Origin: Lachnospiraceae bacterium UBA7202
GTDB lineage: Bacteria > Bacillota > Clostridia > Lachnospirales > Lachnospiraceae
NCBI GenBank assembly: GCA_002490705.1
Contig: DKUO01000038.1
Coordinates: 124,001-188,000 of the forward strand
Direction: 5' to 3'
DNA length: 64,000 bases
Below, in pieces: positions 31,540 through 40,532 of the stretch. The notes below the pieces were generated by a model. It ran no database searches. It saw nothing but the letters and a program-made list of their open reading frames with translations, and was not told the origin of the DNA. How positions within the stretch are numbered: position 1 is the first letter of the stretch; each line of letters starts with the position of its first letter. The position numbers and the translations under genes are program-made.

Positions 31540-33228
31540 GTGGATTCAAATACGATAGATGCCGGATTGATGGCCAGAATGTTTCTGGCCGGGGCGAAAA
31601 ATCTTGAAAGTAAAAAGGAATGGATTAACGAATTGAACGTTTTTCCCGTGCCGGACGGCGATACGGGCACCAATATGACGATGACGATCATGGCGGCGGC
31701 GAGAGAGGTATCGGCCCTCTATGACGTGGGGGATATCGACATGTTATCCCTGTGTAAGGCCATTTCCTCCGGGTCCCTGAGAGGGGCAAGAGGAAATTCT
31801 GGCGTGATTTTATCCCAGCTTTTCAGAGGGTTTACAAAGGGTGTTAAGGAGTGTCAGGAGATCACGGTTCCTGTACTGGCTACCGCCTTTGAAAAGGCAG
31901 TGGAGACAGCCTACAAGGCGGTTATGAAGCCGAAGGAAGGCACGATTCTCACCGTGGCGAAAGGCGGCGCGGTGAAGGCGCGGGAGCTTGCCGATGCGGG
32001 AATGGAGGATTTGTCCGAATTTTTGGGACAGGTGATCGCCTATGCGGACGAGGTGCTTGCAAAGACCCCGGATATGCTGCCTGTTTTGAAGCAGGCAGGA
32101 GTTGTTGACTCTGGCGGTCAAGGACTGATGCAGGTGTTGAAGGGCGCCTATGACGCCTATCTGGGCAAAGAGATTGATCTGACGGTTGACAGGACGGCCG
32201 CATCTACAGGCGGCGCTGCCGGGACGTCAAACTTTGAGGCGCAGGCAAACGCGGAGATCAAATTCGGCTATTGTACCGAGTTCATTATCATGCTGAATAA
32301 GGTGTTCAATATCAAGACGGAGATGGACTTTAAGGCATATCTGGAATCCATCGGGGATTCCATTGTGGTAGTTGCGGATGAGGACGTGGTAAAGGTGCAT
32401 GTACATACCAACGATCCGGGGCTGGCAATCCAGAAGGCGTTGAAGTACGGCGCACTCTCCAACATGAAGATTGACAACATGCGTCTGGAGCATCAGGAGA
32501 AGCTCTTTAAGATGTCCAAACAGGAGGAAAAAACGGCGGAGGAGGATGAGGATCTTCCCGGCCCAAAGAAGGATGTCGGTTTTATCGCAGTCTCTGTGGG
32601 CGAGGGAATCGCCGGTATTTTTAAGGGGCTTGGCGTGGATTATATCATCGAAGGCGGGCAGACCATGAATCCCAGTACGGAGGATATGTTAAACGCCATC
32701 GACAAGGTGAACGCGGACACGATTTTCATTCTCCCGAACAATAAAAATATCATATTAGCCGCCAATCAGGCGCAGTCTCTTGTGAAAGACAAAAAAATCG
32801 TGGTGATTCCGACCAAAACGGTCCCGCAGGGAATTACGGCGGTGATTAACTATGTGCCGGGTCTGTCGGTTGAGGAAAATGAGGAGACGATGCTTGCGGA
32901 GATGCAGGCGGTGGCTACGGGACAGGTTACCTATGCGGTGCGGGATACCAATATTGACGGGCAGGAGATCAGGCAGGGAGATTTCATGGGTCTTGGCGAT
33001 CACGGTATTCTTTCTGTGGGGACAGCAATCACCTCAGTGGCGGTGTCCATGGTGGAAGCCATGATGTCGGAGGAGAAGGAACTGATCAGCGTTTATTACG
33101 GTGAAGAGATCTCGAAGGAGGATGCCGAGAATCTTCAGGGACAGATTGCGGAGAAATATCCGGCCTGCGATGTGGAATTGCAGTACGGCGGACAGCCGAT
33201 TTATTATTATATTATTTCGGCGGAGTAA
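31540..33228 (+). CDS. DAK2-domain fatty acid kinase subunit A-like (YloV/FakA)
   Basis: 562 aa, start GTG 31540 after GGGAGGAG. N-terminal DAK2 (DhaL-like) kinase domain (LNVFPVPDGDTGTNMTMT; GARGNSGVILSQLFRGF), a middle linker (GTSNFEAQAN...), and a C-terminal DegV-like domain (VGFIAVSVGEGI...). FakA phosphorylates fatty acids that are presented by FakB (DegV family); a degV gene follows recG 2.1 kb downstream. Normal family length (about 550). Confidence 0.85.
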   Translation: MDSNTIDAGLMARMFLAGAKNLESKKEWINELNVFPVPDGDTGTNMTMTIMAAAREVSALYDVGDIDMLSLCKAISSGSLRGARGNSGVILSQLFRGFTKGVKECQEITVPVLATAFEKAVETAYKAVMKPKEGTILTVAKGGAVKARELADAGMEDLSEFLGQVIAYADEVLAKTPDMLPVLKQAGVVDSGGQGLMQVLKGAYDAYLGKEIDLTVDRTAASTGGAAGTSNFEAQANAEIKFGYCTEFIIMLNKVFNIKTEMDFKAYLESIGDSIVVVADEDVVKVHVHTNDPGLAIQKALKYGALSNMKIDNMRLEHQEKLFKMSKQEEKTAEEDEDLPGPKKDVGFIAVSVGEGIAGIFKGLGVDYIIEGGQTMNPSTEDMLNAIDKVNADTIFILPNNKNIILAANQAQSLVKDKKIVVIPTKTVPQGITAVINYVPGLSVEENEETMLAEMQAVATGQVTYAVRDTNIDGQEIRQGDFMGLGDHGILSVGTAITSVAVSMVEAMMSEEKELISVYYGEEISKEDAENLQGQIAEKYPACDVELQYGGQPIYYYIISAE

Positions 33229-33234
33229 CGCTAT

Positions 33235-35304
33235 ATGACGGATATCAAAAATTTGAAGGGCGTCGGTGAGAAAACCGCCGCCCTCTTTCAAAAATTGAAT
33301 ATCTTTACGGCGGAGGAGCTGGTCAGCTATTATCCGAGGGATTATGAACAGTTTCTTGAGCCCGTTTCCCTTGAGGAAGCGCAGGACGGGGAACTTACGG
33401 CAGTGGAGGGAAGGATTGCCGGAAATGTGGCTACCAGACATGTGAGAGGGCTGTCGATCACCACGTTTCAGGCAGTCTGCGAGGGCAAAACCCTGCATCT
33501 GACCTACTTCAACATGCCCTATCTGAAAAACAGTCTAAAACGCGATATTTGCTATGTTTTCAGGGGATGTTTGCACCGCAGGAAAGACCGTTTCGTGATG
33601 GAGCAGGCAGGTATCTATAAGACGGAGGAGTACGGGAAGCTTACGGGGCGTATGCAGCCCCGCTATTCCACCACGAAGGGGCTGACCAACAACGCCATCA
33701 CTAAGGCGGTGAGACAGGCCATGGGTCTGGTGGACCTTTCGGCGGACCCGCTTCCGTCTAATATACGGGAAAAGGAAGGATTCCCCGGACTTGCGGAGGC
33801 TATAGAGCAGATGCATTTTCCGGAGGATCGGGAGAAACTGCTGGCGGCCAGATCGAGACTGGTGTTTGATGAATTTTTCCGGTTTATTCTTATTTTACGC
33901 AGGATGCGGGAAGAAAATGAGCGGGCGGAAAGCGTCTGTCCGATGATAGAGGTGGCCCAGACAAAGCGGCTGATTGAGGCCCTTCCCTATCGCCTGACAA
34001 ACGCGCAGCAACGGGTATGGAAGGAGATTGAGGCGGATATGGCTTCCGGTTACGCCATGAACCGGCTGGTACAGGGGGACGTGGGCTCCGGTAAGACGAT
34101 TCTCGCCTTCCTTGCTCTGCTCATGTGCGCGGCCAACGGCTGCCAGGGGGCTATGATGGCGCCCACGGAGGTTCTGGCAAGACAGCATTATGAGAGTCTG
34201 GTAAAGCTGAATCAGACCTATGGTTTACAGATACACCCTGTTCTTTTGACCGGATCGGTCACAGCAAAGGACCGGCGGGAAATCTATGCGAAGATCGAGA
34301 GCGGGGAGGCGGATGTTGTGATCGGCACTCACGCGCTGATTCAAGAGAAGGTAGTTTACAAAAGCCTTGCCCTTGTGATTACTGACGAGCAGCACCGTTT
34401 TGGCGTCAGACAGCGGGAGAGTCTGGCCGGGAAGGGCGCCGGAACAGGGGAACAGGAAAAGGCGGTCCATGTGCTGGTGATGAGCGCAACCCCCATTCCC
34501 AGAACCCTGGCGATTATTCTGTACGGGGATCTCCATATCTCCGTTTTGGATGAACTGCCTGCGGACAGGCTGCCCATCAAAAACTGCGTGGTGGACACGT
34601 CCTACCGGAATACGGCTTACAAGTTTATAGAAAAAGAGGTCGGACAGGGAAGGCAGGTCTATGTGATCTGCCCCATGGTGGAGGAGGGAGAGTCTACAGA
34701 GTTGGAGGATGTGGGCTCCTATGCGAAGAAACTGCGGAGCGCATTGCCTGAGACTGTCCGCATCGGCACTCTCCACGGCAGGATGCGCCCTGCCCAGAAG
34801 ACGAAAATCATGGAGGATTTTGAGGCCCGAAACATTGATGTGCTGGTTTCCACCACGGTGATTGAGGTGGGAATCAATGTGCCGAACGCCACCGTCATGA
34901 TGGTGGAGAATGCGGAACGGTTTGGCCTGGCCCAGCTGCATCAGCTGCGGGGCCGCGTGGGCCGCGGGGAACAACAGTCTTACTGTATTTTTGTCAGCAA
35001 GTCCAACCGGCCGCAGACCATGGAACGGCTGAAAATATTGAATGAGTCCAACGATGGCTTTTATATTGCGGGAAAAGACCTTTCCCTGCGGGGGCCGGGA
35101 GACCTTTTCGGCATCAGGCAGAGTGGGGATCTACAGTTTGCGCTGGGAGACATTTACCGGGATGCGGCCATCCTGCAAAGGGCAAGCGAATGGGCGGATC
35201 AGGTCCTTTCGGAGGATAAGGATTTGAGCGGGCAGGAGTATGCCCTGCTGCGCGAAAGCCTATTGAAAGCGGAGATAAATGAGGTTGACTTTAGGAGTAT
35301 CTGA
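33235..35304 (+). CDS. recG: ATP-dependent DNA helicase RecG
   Basis: 689 aa, full length. Wedge/OB domain (LKGVGEKTAALFQKLNI...SLEEAQDGELTAVEGRI), helicase motifs I (GDVGSGKT), Ia, II (ITDEQHRFGV, a DEQH box), III (MSATPIPRTLA), VI (QLRGRVGRGEQQSYC) and the TRG region near the C-terminus. RecG regresses stalled forks. It is six nucleotides behind the FakA-like gene, with GGAG near its stop as ribosome binding site, so it is part of the same operon. B. subtilis has the same order (yloU-yloV-recG). Confidence 0.95.
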   Translation: MTDIKNLKGVGEKTAALFQKLNIFTAEELVSYYPRDYEQFLEPVSLEEAQDGELTAVEGRIAGNVATRHVRGLSITTFQAVCEGKTLHLTYFNMPYLKNSLKRDICYVFRGCLHRRKDRFVMEQAGIYKTEEYGKLTGRMQPRYSTTKGLTNNAITKAVRQAMGLVDLSADPLPSNIREKEGFPGLAEAIEQMHFPEDREKLLAARSRLVFDEFFRFILILRRMREENERAESVCPMIEVAQTKRLIEALPYRLTNAQQRVWKEIEADMASGYAMNRLVQGDVGSGKTILAFLALLMCAANGCQGAMMAPTEVLARQHYESLVKLNQTYGLQIHPVLLTGSVTAKDRREIYAKIESGEADVVIGTHALIQEKVVYKSLALVITDEQHRFGVRQRESLAGKGAGTGEQEKAVHVLVMSATPIPRTLAIILYGDLHISVLDELPADRLPIKNCVVDTSYRNTAYKFIEKEVGQGRQVYVICPMVEEGESTELEDVGSYAKKLRSALPETVRIGTLHGRMRPAQKTKIMEDFEARNIDVLVSTTVIEVGINVPNATVMMVENAERFGLAQLHQLRGRVGRGEQQSYCIFVSKSNRPQTMERLKILNESNDGFYIAGKDLSLRGPGDLFGIRQSGDLQFALGDIYRDAAILQRASEWADQVLSEDKDLSGQEYALLRESLLKAEINEVDFRSI

Positions 35305-35373
35305 CGGTAAACTGAGTGAGAAAGTGTTTCTAAAGCGCAGCAGCATTCTCCGTACTTGAAGAAGGGAATAAAT

Positions 35374-36240
35374 ATGGCAAAAAAAATTGCAGTCGTAACA
35401 GACAGTAACAGCGGCGTTACCCAGTCGCAGGCAAAGGAGCTCGGTCTTTATGTGCTCCCCATGCCTTTTATGATCAATGAAGAGCCTTTTTATGAGGACA
35501 TTACGCTGTCGCAGGAGCAGTTTTACCAGAGACTTTCCGAGAATGCGAATGTGATTACCAGCCAGCCCAGCCCGGAAGAGGTGATGAAGCTCTGGGACGA
35601 GCTGCTTACAAGCTATGACGAGATCGTGCACATTCCTATGTCCAGCGGACTCAGCGGCTCCTGCCAGAGCGCGCGGATGCTTGCCGAGGAGTATGAGGGC
35701 AGGGTGCAGGTGGTCAATAACCAGCGGATTTCCGTGACTCAGAGACAGTCCGCACTGGACGCGCTTGCGCTGATTGAGAGCGGTATGGACGCGGCGGCGG
35801 TGAAAGAGGCGTTGGAGGCGGATAAATTTAATTCCAGTATCTATATCATGTTAGATACGCTGTATTATTTGAAAAAGGGCGGCAGAATCACGCCCGCGGC
35901 GGCTGCGCTGGGAACCATCCTGCGCTTAAAGCCCGTTTTGCAGATTCAGGGTGAAAAATTGGACGCCTTTGCCAAGGCGAGGACTGTCTCGCAGGGAAAG
36001 ACGATGATGATCAATGCGATCAGGGCGGATATGGAGAAGCGGTTCGGTGGCGCGACGGCTGATAATATCTGGCTGCAAATCGCCTATACCTATGACAGGG
36101 AAGCGGCGGAACAGTTTAAAACGCAGGTGCTGGAGGCGTTTCCGGGATTTGACGTCCACATGGATCCGCTGTCCCTAAGCATTGCCTGCCATATCGGGCC
36201 GGGGTCGCTAGCGCTTGCGTGTTGCAAGCGATTAAGGTGA
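35374..36240 (+). CDS. DegV-family fatty-acid-binding protein (FakB-like)
   Basis: 288 aa. Begins AKKIAVVTDSNSG, with SQPSPEEVMKLWDELL, HIPMSSGLSGSCQSARML, and the C-terminal CHIGPGSLALACC of DegV proteins. Binds fatty acids and delivers them to a FakA-type kinase. Start ATG 35374 preceded by AAGGGA; the extra six residues upstream are unlikely. The stop (36238-36240) abuts the left arm of a 122-bp inverted-repeat element. Confidence 0.85.
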   Translation: MAKKIAVVTDSNSGVTQSQAKELGLYVLPMPFMINEEPFYEDITLSQEQFYQRLSENANVITSQPSPEEVMKLWDELLTSYDEIVHIPMSSGLSGSCQSARMLAEEYEGRVQVVNNQRISVTQRQSALDALALIESGMDAAAVKEALEADKFNSSIYIMLDTLYYLKKGGRITPAAAALGTILRLKPVLQIQGEKLDAFAKARTVSQGKTMMINAIRADMEKRFGGATADNIWLQIAYTYDREAAEQFKTQVLEAFPGFDVHMDPLSLSIACHIGPGSLALACCKRLR

Positions 36241-36362
36241 TGGATGTAAAATTCTCCGTCGCCGCGCTTTCGCTCCATTCCGGGCGTAGCAGACACTAAG
36301 CTCGAAAGAACCTCGCTAAGTGCTGACGCTCTCCAAGGGGCTCCTTGAGAATTTTACATCCA
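36241..36362. repeat. 122-bp element with 16-bp perfect terminal inverted repeats
   Basis: TGGATGTAAAATTCTC (36241-36256) and its exact reverse complement (36347-36362) enclose a GC-richer centre. The centre has a long hairpin: GCGT-AG-CAG-A-CACTAAGC on the left, and GCTAAGTG-CTG-ACGC on the right (about 36284-36329), with loop TCGAAAGAACCTC. The loop CGAAAGAACC (36303-36312) is shared with the element at 8991-9105. It sits exactly between the degV stop and the miaB start region. No ORF. Looks like a non-autonomous MITE/REP-like palindromic element, or a structured RNA. Confidence 0.65.
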
Positions 36363-36393
36363 AATGCTATATAGCTATAAAGAGGAAAATAAA

Positions 36394-37869
36394 TTGTGTA
36401 ACGAAAACGAGATAGAATTAAATCGCCAAAAGGAATATATCGAGAAGTGTCGGACTTATACGGCGGCCTTTCAGGTGGAACACGGACGGGCCCCGAGGGC
36501 CTGCGTGGTCACCTTCGGGTGTCAGATGAACGCCAGAGATTCCGAGAAGCTGACGGGCATTCTGAAGGAGGCGGGCTACGAGCTCACCGGGGCGGAGGAG
36601 GAAGCGGATTTCGTCCTCTACAATACCTGCACCGTGCGGGACAATGCCAACCAGCGGGTTTACGGGCGGCTGGGGCATTTAAACAGCCTGAAAAAAAAGA
36701 AGCCTTATCTGAAAATCGCGCTCTGCGGCTGTATGATGCAGGAACAGGCTGTGGTTGAAAAAATACGGAAAAGCTATCGGTTTGTGGATTTGATTTTCGG
36801 AACCCACAATCTTTTTCGGTTTGCGGAGTTTCTCTCGGATTCGCTTGCGTCCGAGGACATGGTTGTGGATATCTGGGATGAGACGGACAAAATTGTGGAA
36901 AATTTGCCGGTGGAGCGCAAGTACCGCTATAAATCCGGCGTCAATATTATGTTCGGATGCAACAATTTCTGTAGCTACTGCATCGTGCCCTATGTGCGCG
37001 GAAGAGAGAGAAGCAGGGAGCCGGAGGAGATACTGGGTGAGATTGAACGGCTGGTGGAGGATGGCGTGGTGGAAGTCATGCTGCTTGGGCAGAACGTCAA
37101 TTCCTACGGTAAAAATTTAGAGCATCCCATAACCTTTGCCCAGCTGCTTCGCAGGGTGGATCAAATCGAGGGGCTGCGGCGCATCCGCTTTATGACCTCC
37201 CATCCGAAGGACTTGTCGGACGAACTGATTCAGGTGATGCAGCATTCCCCGAAAATATGCCGGCACCTTCATCTGCCCTTGCAGGCGGGCTCCGACCGGA
37301 TTTTGGAGGCGATGAACAGGCGGTACACGAAGGAACAGTATCTGGCGTTAGTGGAGAAGCTAAAGCACGCCATTCCGGATATATCCATCACCACGGATAT
37401 CATTGTGGGTTTTCCCGGGGAGACGTCTGCCGATGTGGATGAAACCATAGATGTGGTGCGGCGGGTACAGTTTGACAACGCCTTTACGTTTATTTATTCC
37501 CCGAGGACAGGCACGCCTGCGGCGGCGATGGATAATCAGGTGCCGGAGGAGATTGTACACGAAAATTTCGACAGGCTTCTTTCCGTGGTGCAGGAAACCG
37601 CAAAGCAGAGAGCCGCGCTCCTTGAGGGCAAGGTGATGGAAGCGCTGGTGGAGGAGGTAAACGAGCAGGACCCGGCCTTTGTGACGGGACGGCTTTCCAA
37701 CAATATGCTGGTGCACTTTAAGGCGGACAGAAGACTGGTGGGAAAATTTGTCATGGTGAAGTTGGATCACTGCCATGGCTTTTACTATACAGGACGGATG
37801 GTTGACTGGTTAAGTCAAACCAAACACACGAGATTAGGAAAGATGGTCGATAACCAATGGCTGAACTGA
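36394..37869 (+). CDS. miaB: tRNA-2-methylthio-N6-dimethylallyladenosine synthase MiaB
   Basis: 491 aa. UPF0004 domain (VVTFGCQMNARDSEKLTGIL; NTCTVRDNANQRVYGRLG), radical SAM cluster CNNFCSYC (C-x3-C-x2-C), and a C-terminal TRAM domain (GKFVMVKLDHCHGFYY). Methylthiolates i6A37, made by MiaA at 42438. Start placed at TTG 36394 because AGAGGA (36381-36386) lies at suitable spacing; an ATG at 36364 would place the first codons next to the inverted-repeat element. Overlaps mutS by 13 bp. Confidence 0.9.
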   Translation: MCNENEIELNRQKEYIEKCRTYTAAFQVEHGRAPRACVVTFGCQMNARDSEKLTGILKEAGYELTGAEEEADFVLYNTCTVRDNANQRVYGRLGHLNSLKKKKPYLKIALCGCMMQEQAVVEKIRKSYRFVDLIFGTHNLFRFAEFLSDSLASEDMVVDIWDETDKIVENLPVERKYRYKSGVNIMFGCNNFCSYCIVPYVRGRERSREPEEILGEIERLVEDGVVEVMLLGQNVNSYGKNLEHPITFAQLLRRVDQIEGLRRIRFMTSHPKDLSDELIQVMQHSPKICRHLHLPLQAGSDRILEAMNRRYTKEQYLALVEKLKHAIPDISITTDIIVGFPGETSADVDETIDVVRRVQFDNAFTFIYSPRTGTPAAAMDNQVPEEIVHENFDRLLSVVQETAKQRAALLEGKVMEALVEEVNEQDPAFVTGRLSNNMLVHFKADRRLVGKFVMVKLDHCHGFYYTGRMVDWLSQTKHTRLGKMVDNQWLN

Positions 37870-40508
37870 CACCTATGATGAAGCAGTATCTGGATACGAA
37901 GAAGGAGTATCAGGACTGCATTTTGTTTTACAGACTGGGAGATTTTTATGAAATGTTCTTTGAGGATGCGCTCACGGCCTCAAAGGAGCTGGAGATTACC
38001 CTGACGGGAAAAAGCTGTGGGCAGGAGGAGCGCGCGCCTATGTGCGGCGTTCCCTATCACGCGGTAGACAGTTATTTGAACAAGCTGGTTTCCAAAGGGT
38101 ATAAGGTGGCGATCTGCGAGCAGGTGGAGGATCCCAAGAACGCAAAGGGAATCGTAAAGAGGGAAGTGATCCGCATTGTGACGCCGGGCACAAACCTGAA
38201 TACGCAGGCCCTTGACGACGCAAAGAACAATTACCTGCTCTGTGTGAGCTATTTTCCCGGAAGGATCGGCATTTCGGTGGCGGACGTCACCACGGGCGAC
38301 TATTATCTGACAGAGGTGGAGGATATCCGCAGGCTGCAGGACGAAATCAACAAGTATGCGCCTTCCGAAGTGGTCTGCAACGAGCCTTTTTTCGTGAGCG
38401 GATATGATATCGAGGATTTGAAGAACCGGCTGCATGTGACTGTCTACTCCCTTGCGTCCCACTATTTTGATGAGGACGGCTGTAAGAAGACGTTGATGCG
38501 CCATTTTCATGTCAATACCCTGCAGGGGCTCGGTATCGAGGATTTTCCGGTGGGGGTGATTGCCGCGGGGGCTCTGCTACAGTACCTCTATGAGACGCAG
38601 AAGACGTCTCTTTCCCATTTTGTGCACATCTATCCCTATCTGAACAGCAAATACATGCTTTTGGACAGTTCCACAAGGCGAAATTTAGAGCTGGTTGAGA
38701 CGCTTAGGGAGAAACAGAAGAAGGGGTCTCTTCTGGGTGTGCTGGATCGCACGAAGACGGCCATGGGCGGACGGCTTTTGCGCAAATACATAGAACAGCC
38801 CCTGATTGACAGGGCGCGGATCGAAAAACGTCTGGATGCGGTGGAGGAGCTGGGCAGGCGGAGTGTGGACAGGGAGGAGCTGCGGGAGTATCTGCATGCA
38901 ATCTACGATCTGGAGCGTCTGCTGGGACGGGTCAGCTATAAGACGGCCAATCCGCGGGACCTGATTGTGCTCAGGAATTCACTGGCCATGCTGCCGTCCT
39001 TAAAGTCCGTGCTTGTGGACTTTGAAGCGCCGCTTCTTGTGGAGATCCGCGAGAATATCGATTCGCTTTCCGATATTCACAAGCTTATTGAGGACGCGAT
39101 CACAGAGGAGCCGCCCATCGCCATCCGGGAGGGCGGCATTATCCGGGAGGGATTTCACGAAACCATAGACGCCCTGAAAAAAGCAAAGACGGACGGGAAA
39201 AAGTGGCTGGCAGATCTGGAGGAGGAAGACCGGGAGCGCACAGGAATCAAAAATCTGCGCATCAAATACAACAAAGTGTTCGGTTACTATTTTGAAGTGA
39301 CCAACTCTTACCGGGATCAGGTGCCGGAGGATTATGTGCGGAAGCAGACCCTCGCCAACGCGGAGCGTTACACCACGCCCCGACTGAAGGAGCTTGAAGA
39401 TTCCATTCTGAATGCGGAGGATAAGCTTTTCGGGTTAGAGTATGATCTGTTTTGTGAGATCAGGGAGACCATTGCCGGGGAGGTGGAGCGGATTCAGAAA
39501 ACCGCCCGGGCTGTGGCAAAACTTGATGTGTTCACTTCCCTTGCCTTTGTGGCGGAACAGAACCGCTATGTGCGCCCCGCTTTAAATGAGAAGGGCGTGA
39601 TCGATATCAAGGAAGGGCGTCATCCGGTGGTGGAACAGATGATCCAAAACGATATGTTCATTGCCAACGACACCCATCTGGATGATAAAAAGCATTGTAT
39701 TGCCGTGATTACGGGCCCCAATATGGCAGGGAAATCCACTTATATGCGTCAGGTGGCGCTGATCGTGCTGATGACCCAGATCGGTTCCTTTGTGCCGGCA
39801 AAACAGGCGGATATCGGGATCGTGGACCGGATCTTCACCAGAGTGGGCGCCTCCGATGATCTGGCAAGCGGCCAGTCCACCTTTATGGTGGAGATGAACG
39901 AGGTGGCTAATATCTTGAGAAACGCCACGCCGGACAGTCTGCTGGTGCTGGATGAGATCGGGCGGGGCACCTCCACGTTTGACGGCTTGAGCATTGCGTG
40001 GGCCGTGATCGAGCGTATCAGCAATCGCAGGATTCTCGGGGCGAAGACGTTGTTTGCCACCCATTACCATGAACTGACCGAGCTGGAAGGCAAGATGGAC
40101 AACGTAAACAACTACTGTATCGCGGTCAAGGAGAAGGGCGACGATATCGTGTTCCTTCGCAAGATCGTAAAGGGCGGGGCGGATAAGAGCTACGGCATTC
40201 AGGTGGCGAAACTGGCGGGCGTGCCGGATATGGTGATTGACCGCGCCAAGGAGATTGTGGAACAGCTGAGCGATAACGATATCACCGAGAAGGTGCAGAG
40301 TATCGAGATTGACAGCGGAAAGGGCAGGAATCATAAGAACGTCAAGTACGACGAGGTGGACTTGGAGCAGATTTCCCTGTTTGACACCGTGACGGACGAG
40401 GATGTGATCAAGGAGCTTACCGAGATCGACGTGAGCAACCTGACGCCTGTGGATGCGTTAAATACGCTGTACCGGTTGCAAAACCGTTTAAAAAATCGGT
40501 GGAAGTAA
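37857..40508 (+). CDS. mutS: DNA mismatch repair protein MutS
   Basis: 883 aa. N-terminal mismatch-recognition domain with the F-x-E-type stacking motif (GDFYEMFFEDAL), connector, lever and clamp (about 260-560), and ATPase domain with Walker A GPNMAGKSTYM, Walker B LLVLDEIGRGTSTFDGLSIAW and the ATHYHELTEL motif. Recognises mismatches and recruits MutL. Starts inside the end of miaB. No truncation. Confidence 0.97.
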   Translation: MAELTPMMKQYLDTKKEYQDCILFYRLGDFYEMFFEDALTASKELEITLTGKSCGQEERAPMCGVPYHAVDSYLNKLVSKGYKVAICEQVEDPKNAKGIVKREVIRIVTPGTNLNTQALDDAKNNYLLCVSYFPGRIGISVADVTTGDYYLTEVEDIRRLQDEINKYAPSEVVCNEPFFVSGYDIEDLKNRLHVTVYSLASHYFDEDGCKKTLMRHFHVNTLQGLGIEDFPVGVIAAGALLQYLYETQKTSLSHFVHIYPYLNSKYMLLDSSTRRNLELVETLREKQKKGSLLGVLDRTKTAMGGRLLRKYIEQPLIDRARIEKRLDAVEELGRRSVDREELREYLHAIYDLERLLGRVSYKTANPRDLIVLRNSLAMLPSLKSVLVDFEAPLLVEIRENIDSLSDIHKLIEDAITEEPPIAIREGGIIREGFHETIDALKKAKTDGKKWLADLEEEDRERTGIKNLRIKYNKVFGYYFEVTNSYRDQVPEDYVRKQTLANAERYTTPRLKELEDSILNAEDKLFGLEYDLFCEIRETIAGEVERIQKTARAVAKLDVFTSLAFVAEQNRYVRPALNEKGVIDIKEGRHPVVEQMIQNDMFIANDTHLDDKKHCIAVITGPNMAGKSTYMRQVALIVLMTQIGSFVPAKQADIGIVDRIFTRVGASDDLASGQSTFMVEMNEVANILRNATPDSLLVLDEIGRGTSTFDGLSIAWAVIERISNRRILGAKTLFATHYHELTELEGKMDNVNNYCIAVKEKGDDIVFLRKIVKGGADKSYGIQVAKLAGVPDMVIDRAKEIVEQLSDNDITEKVQSIEIDSGKGRNHKNVKYDEVDLEQISLFDTVTDEDVIKELTEIDVSNLTPVDALNTLYRLQNRLKNRWK

Positions 40509-40532
40509 TGCAGGAATTAAGTGGAAAGTATT

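Noticed and set aside
40521..40532. GTG 40521 as the mutL start
   Set aside because: Possible, but the family start MxKIxxLD fits ATG 40533; left as an alternative only.
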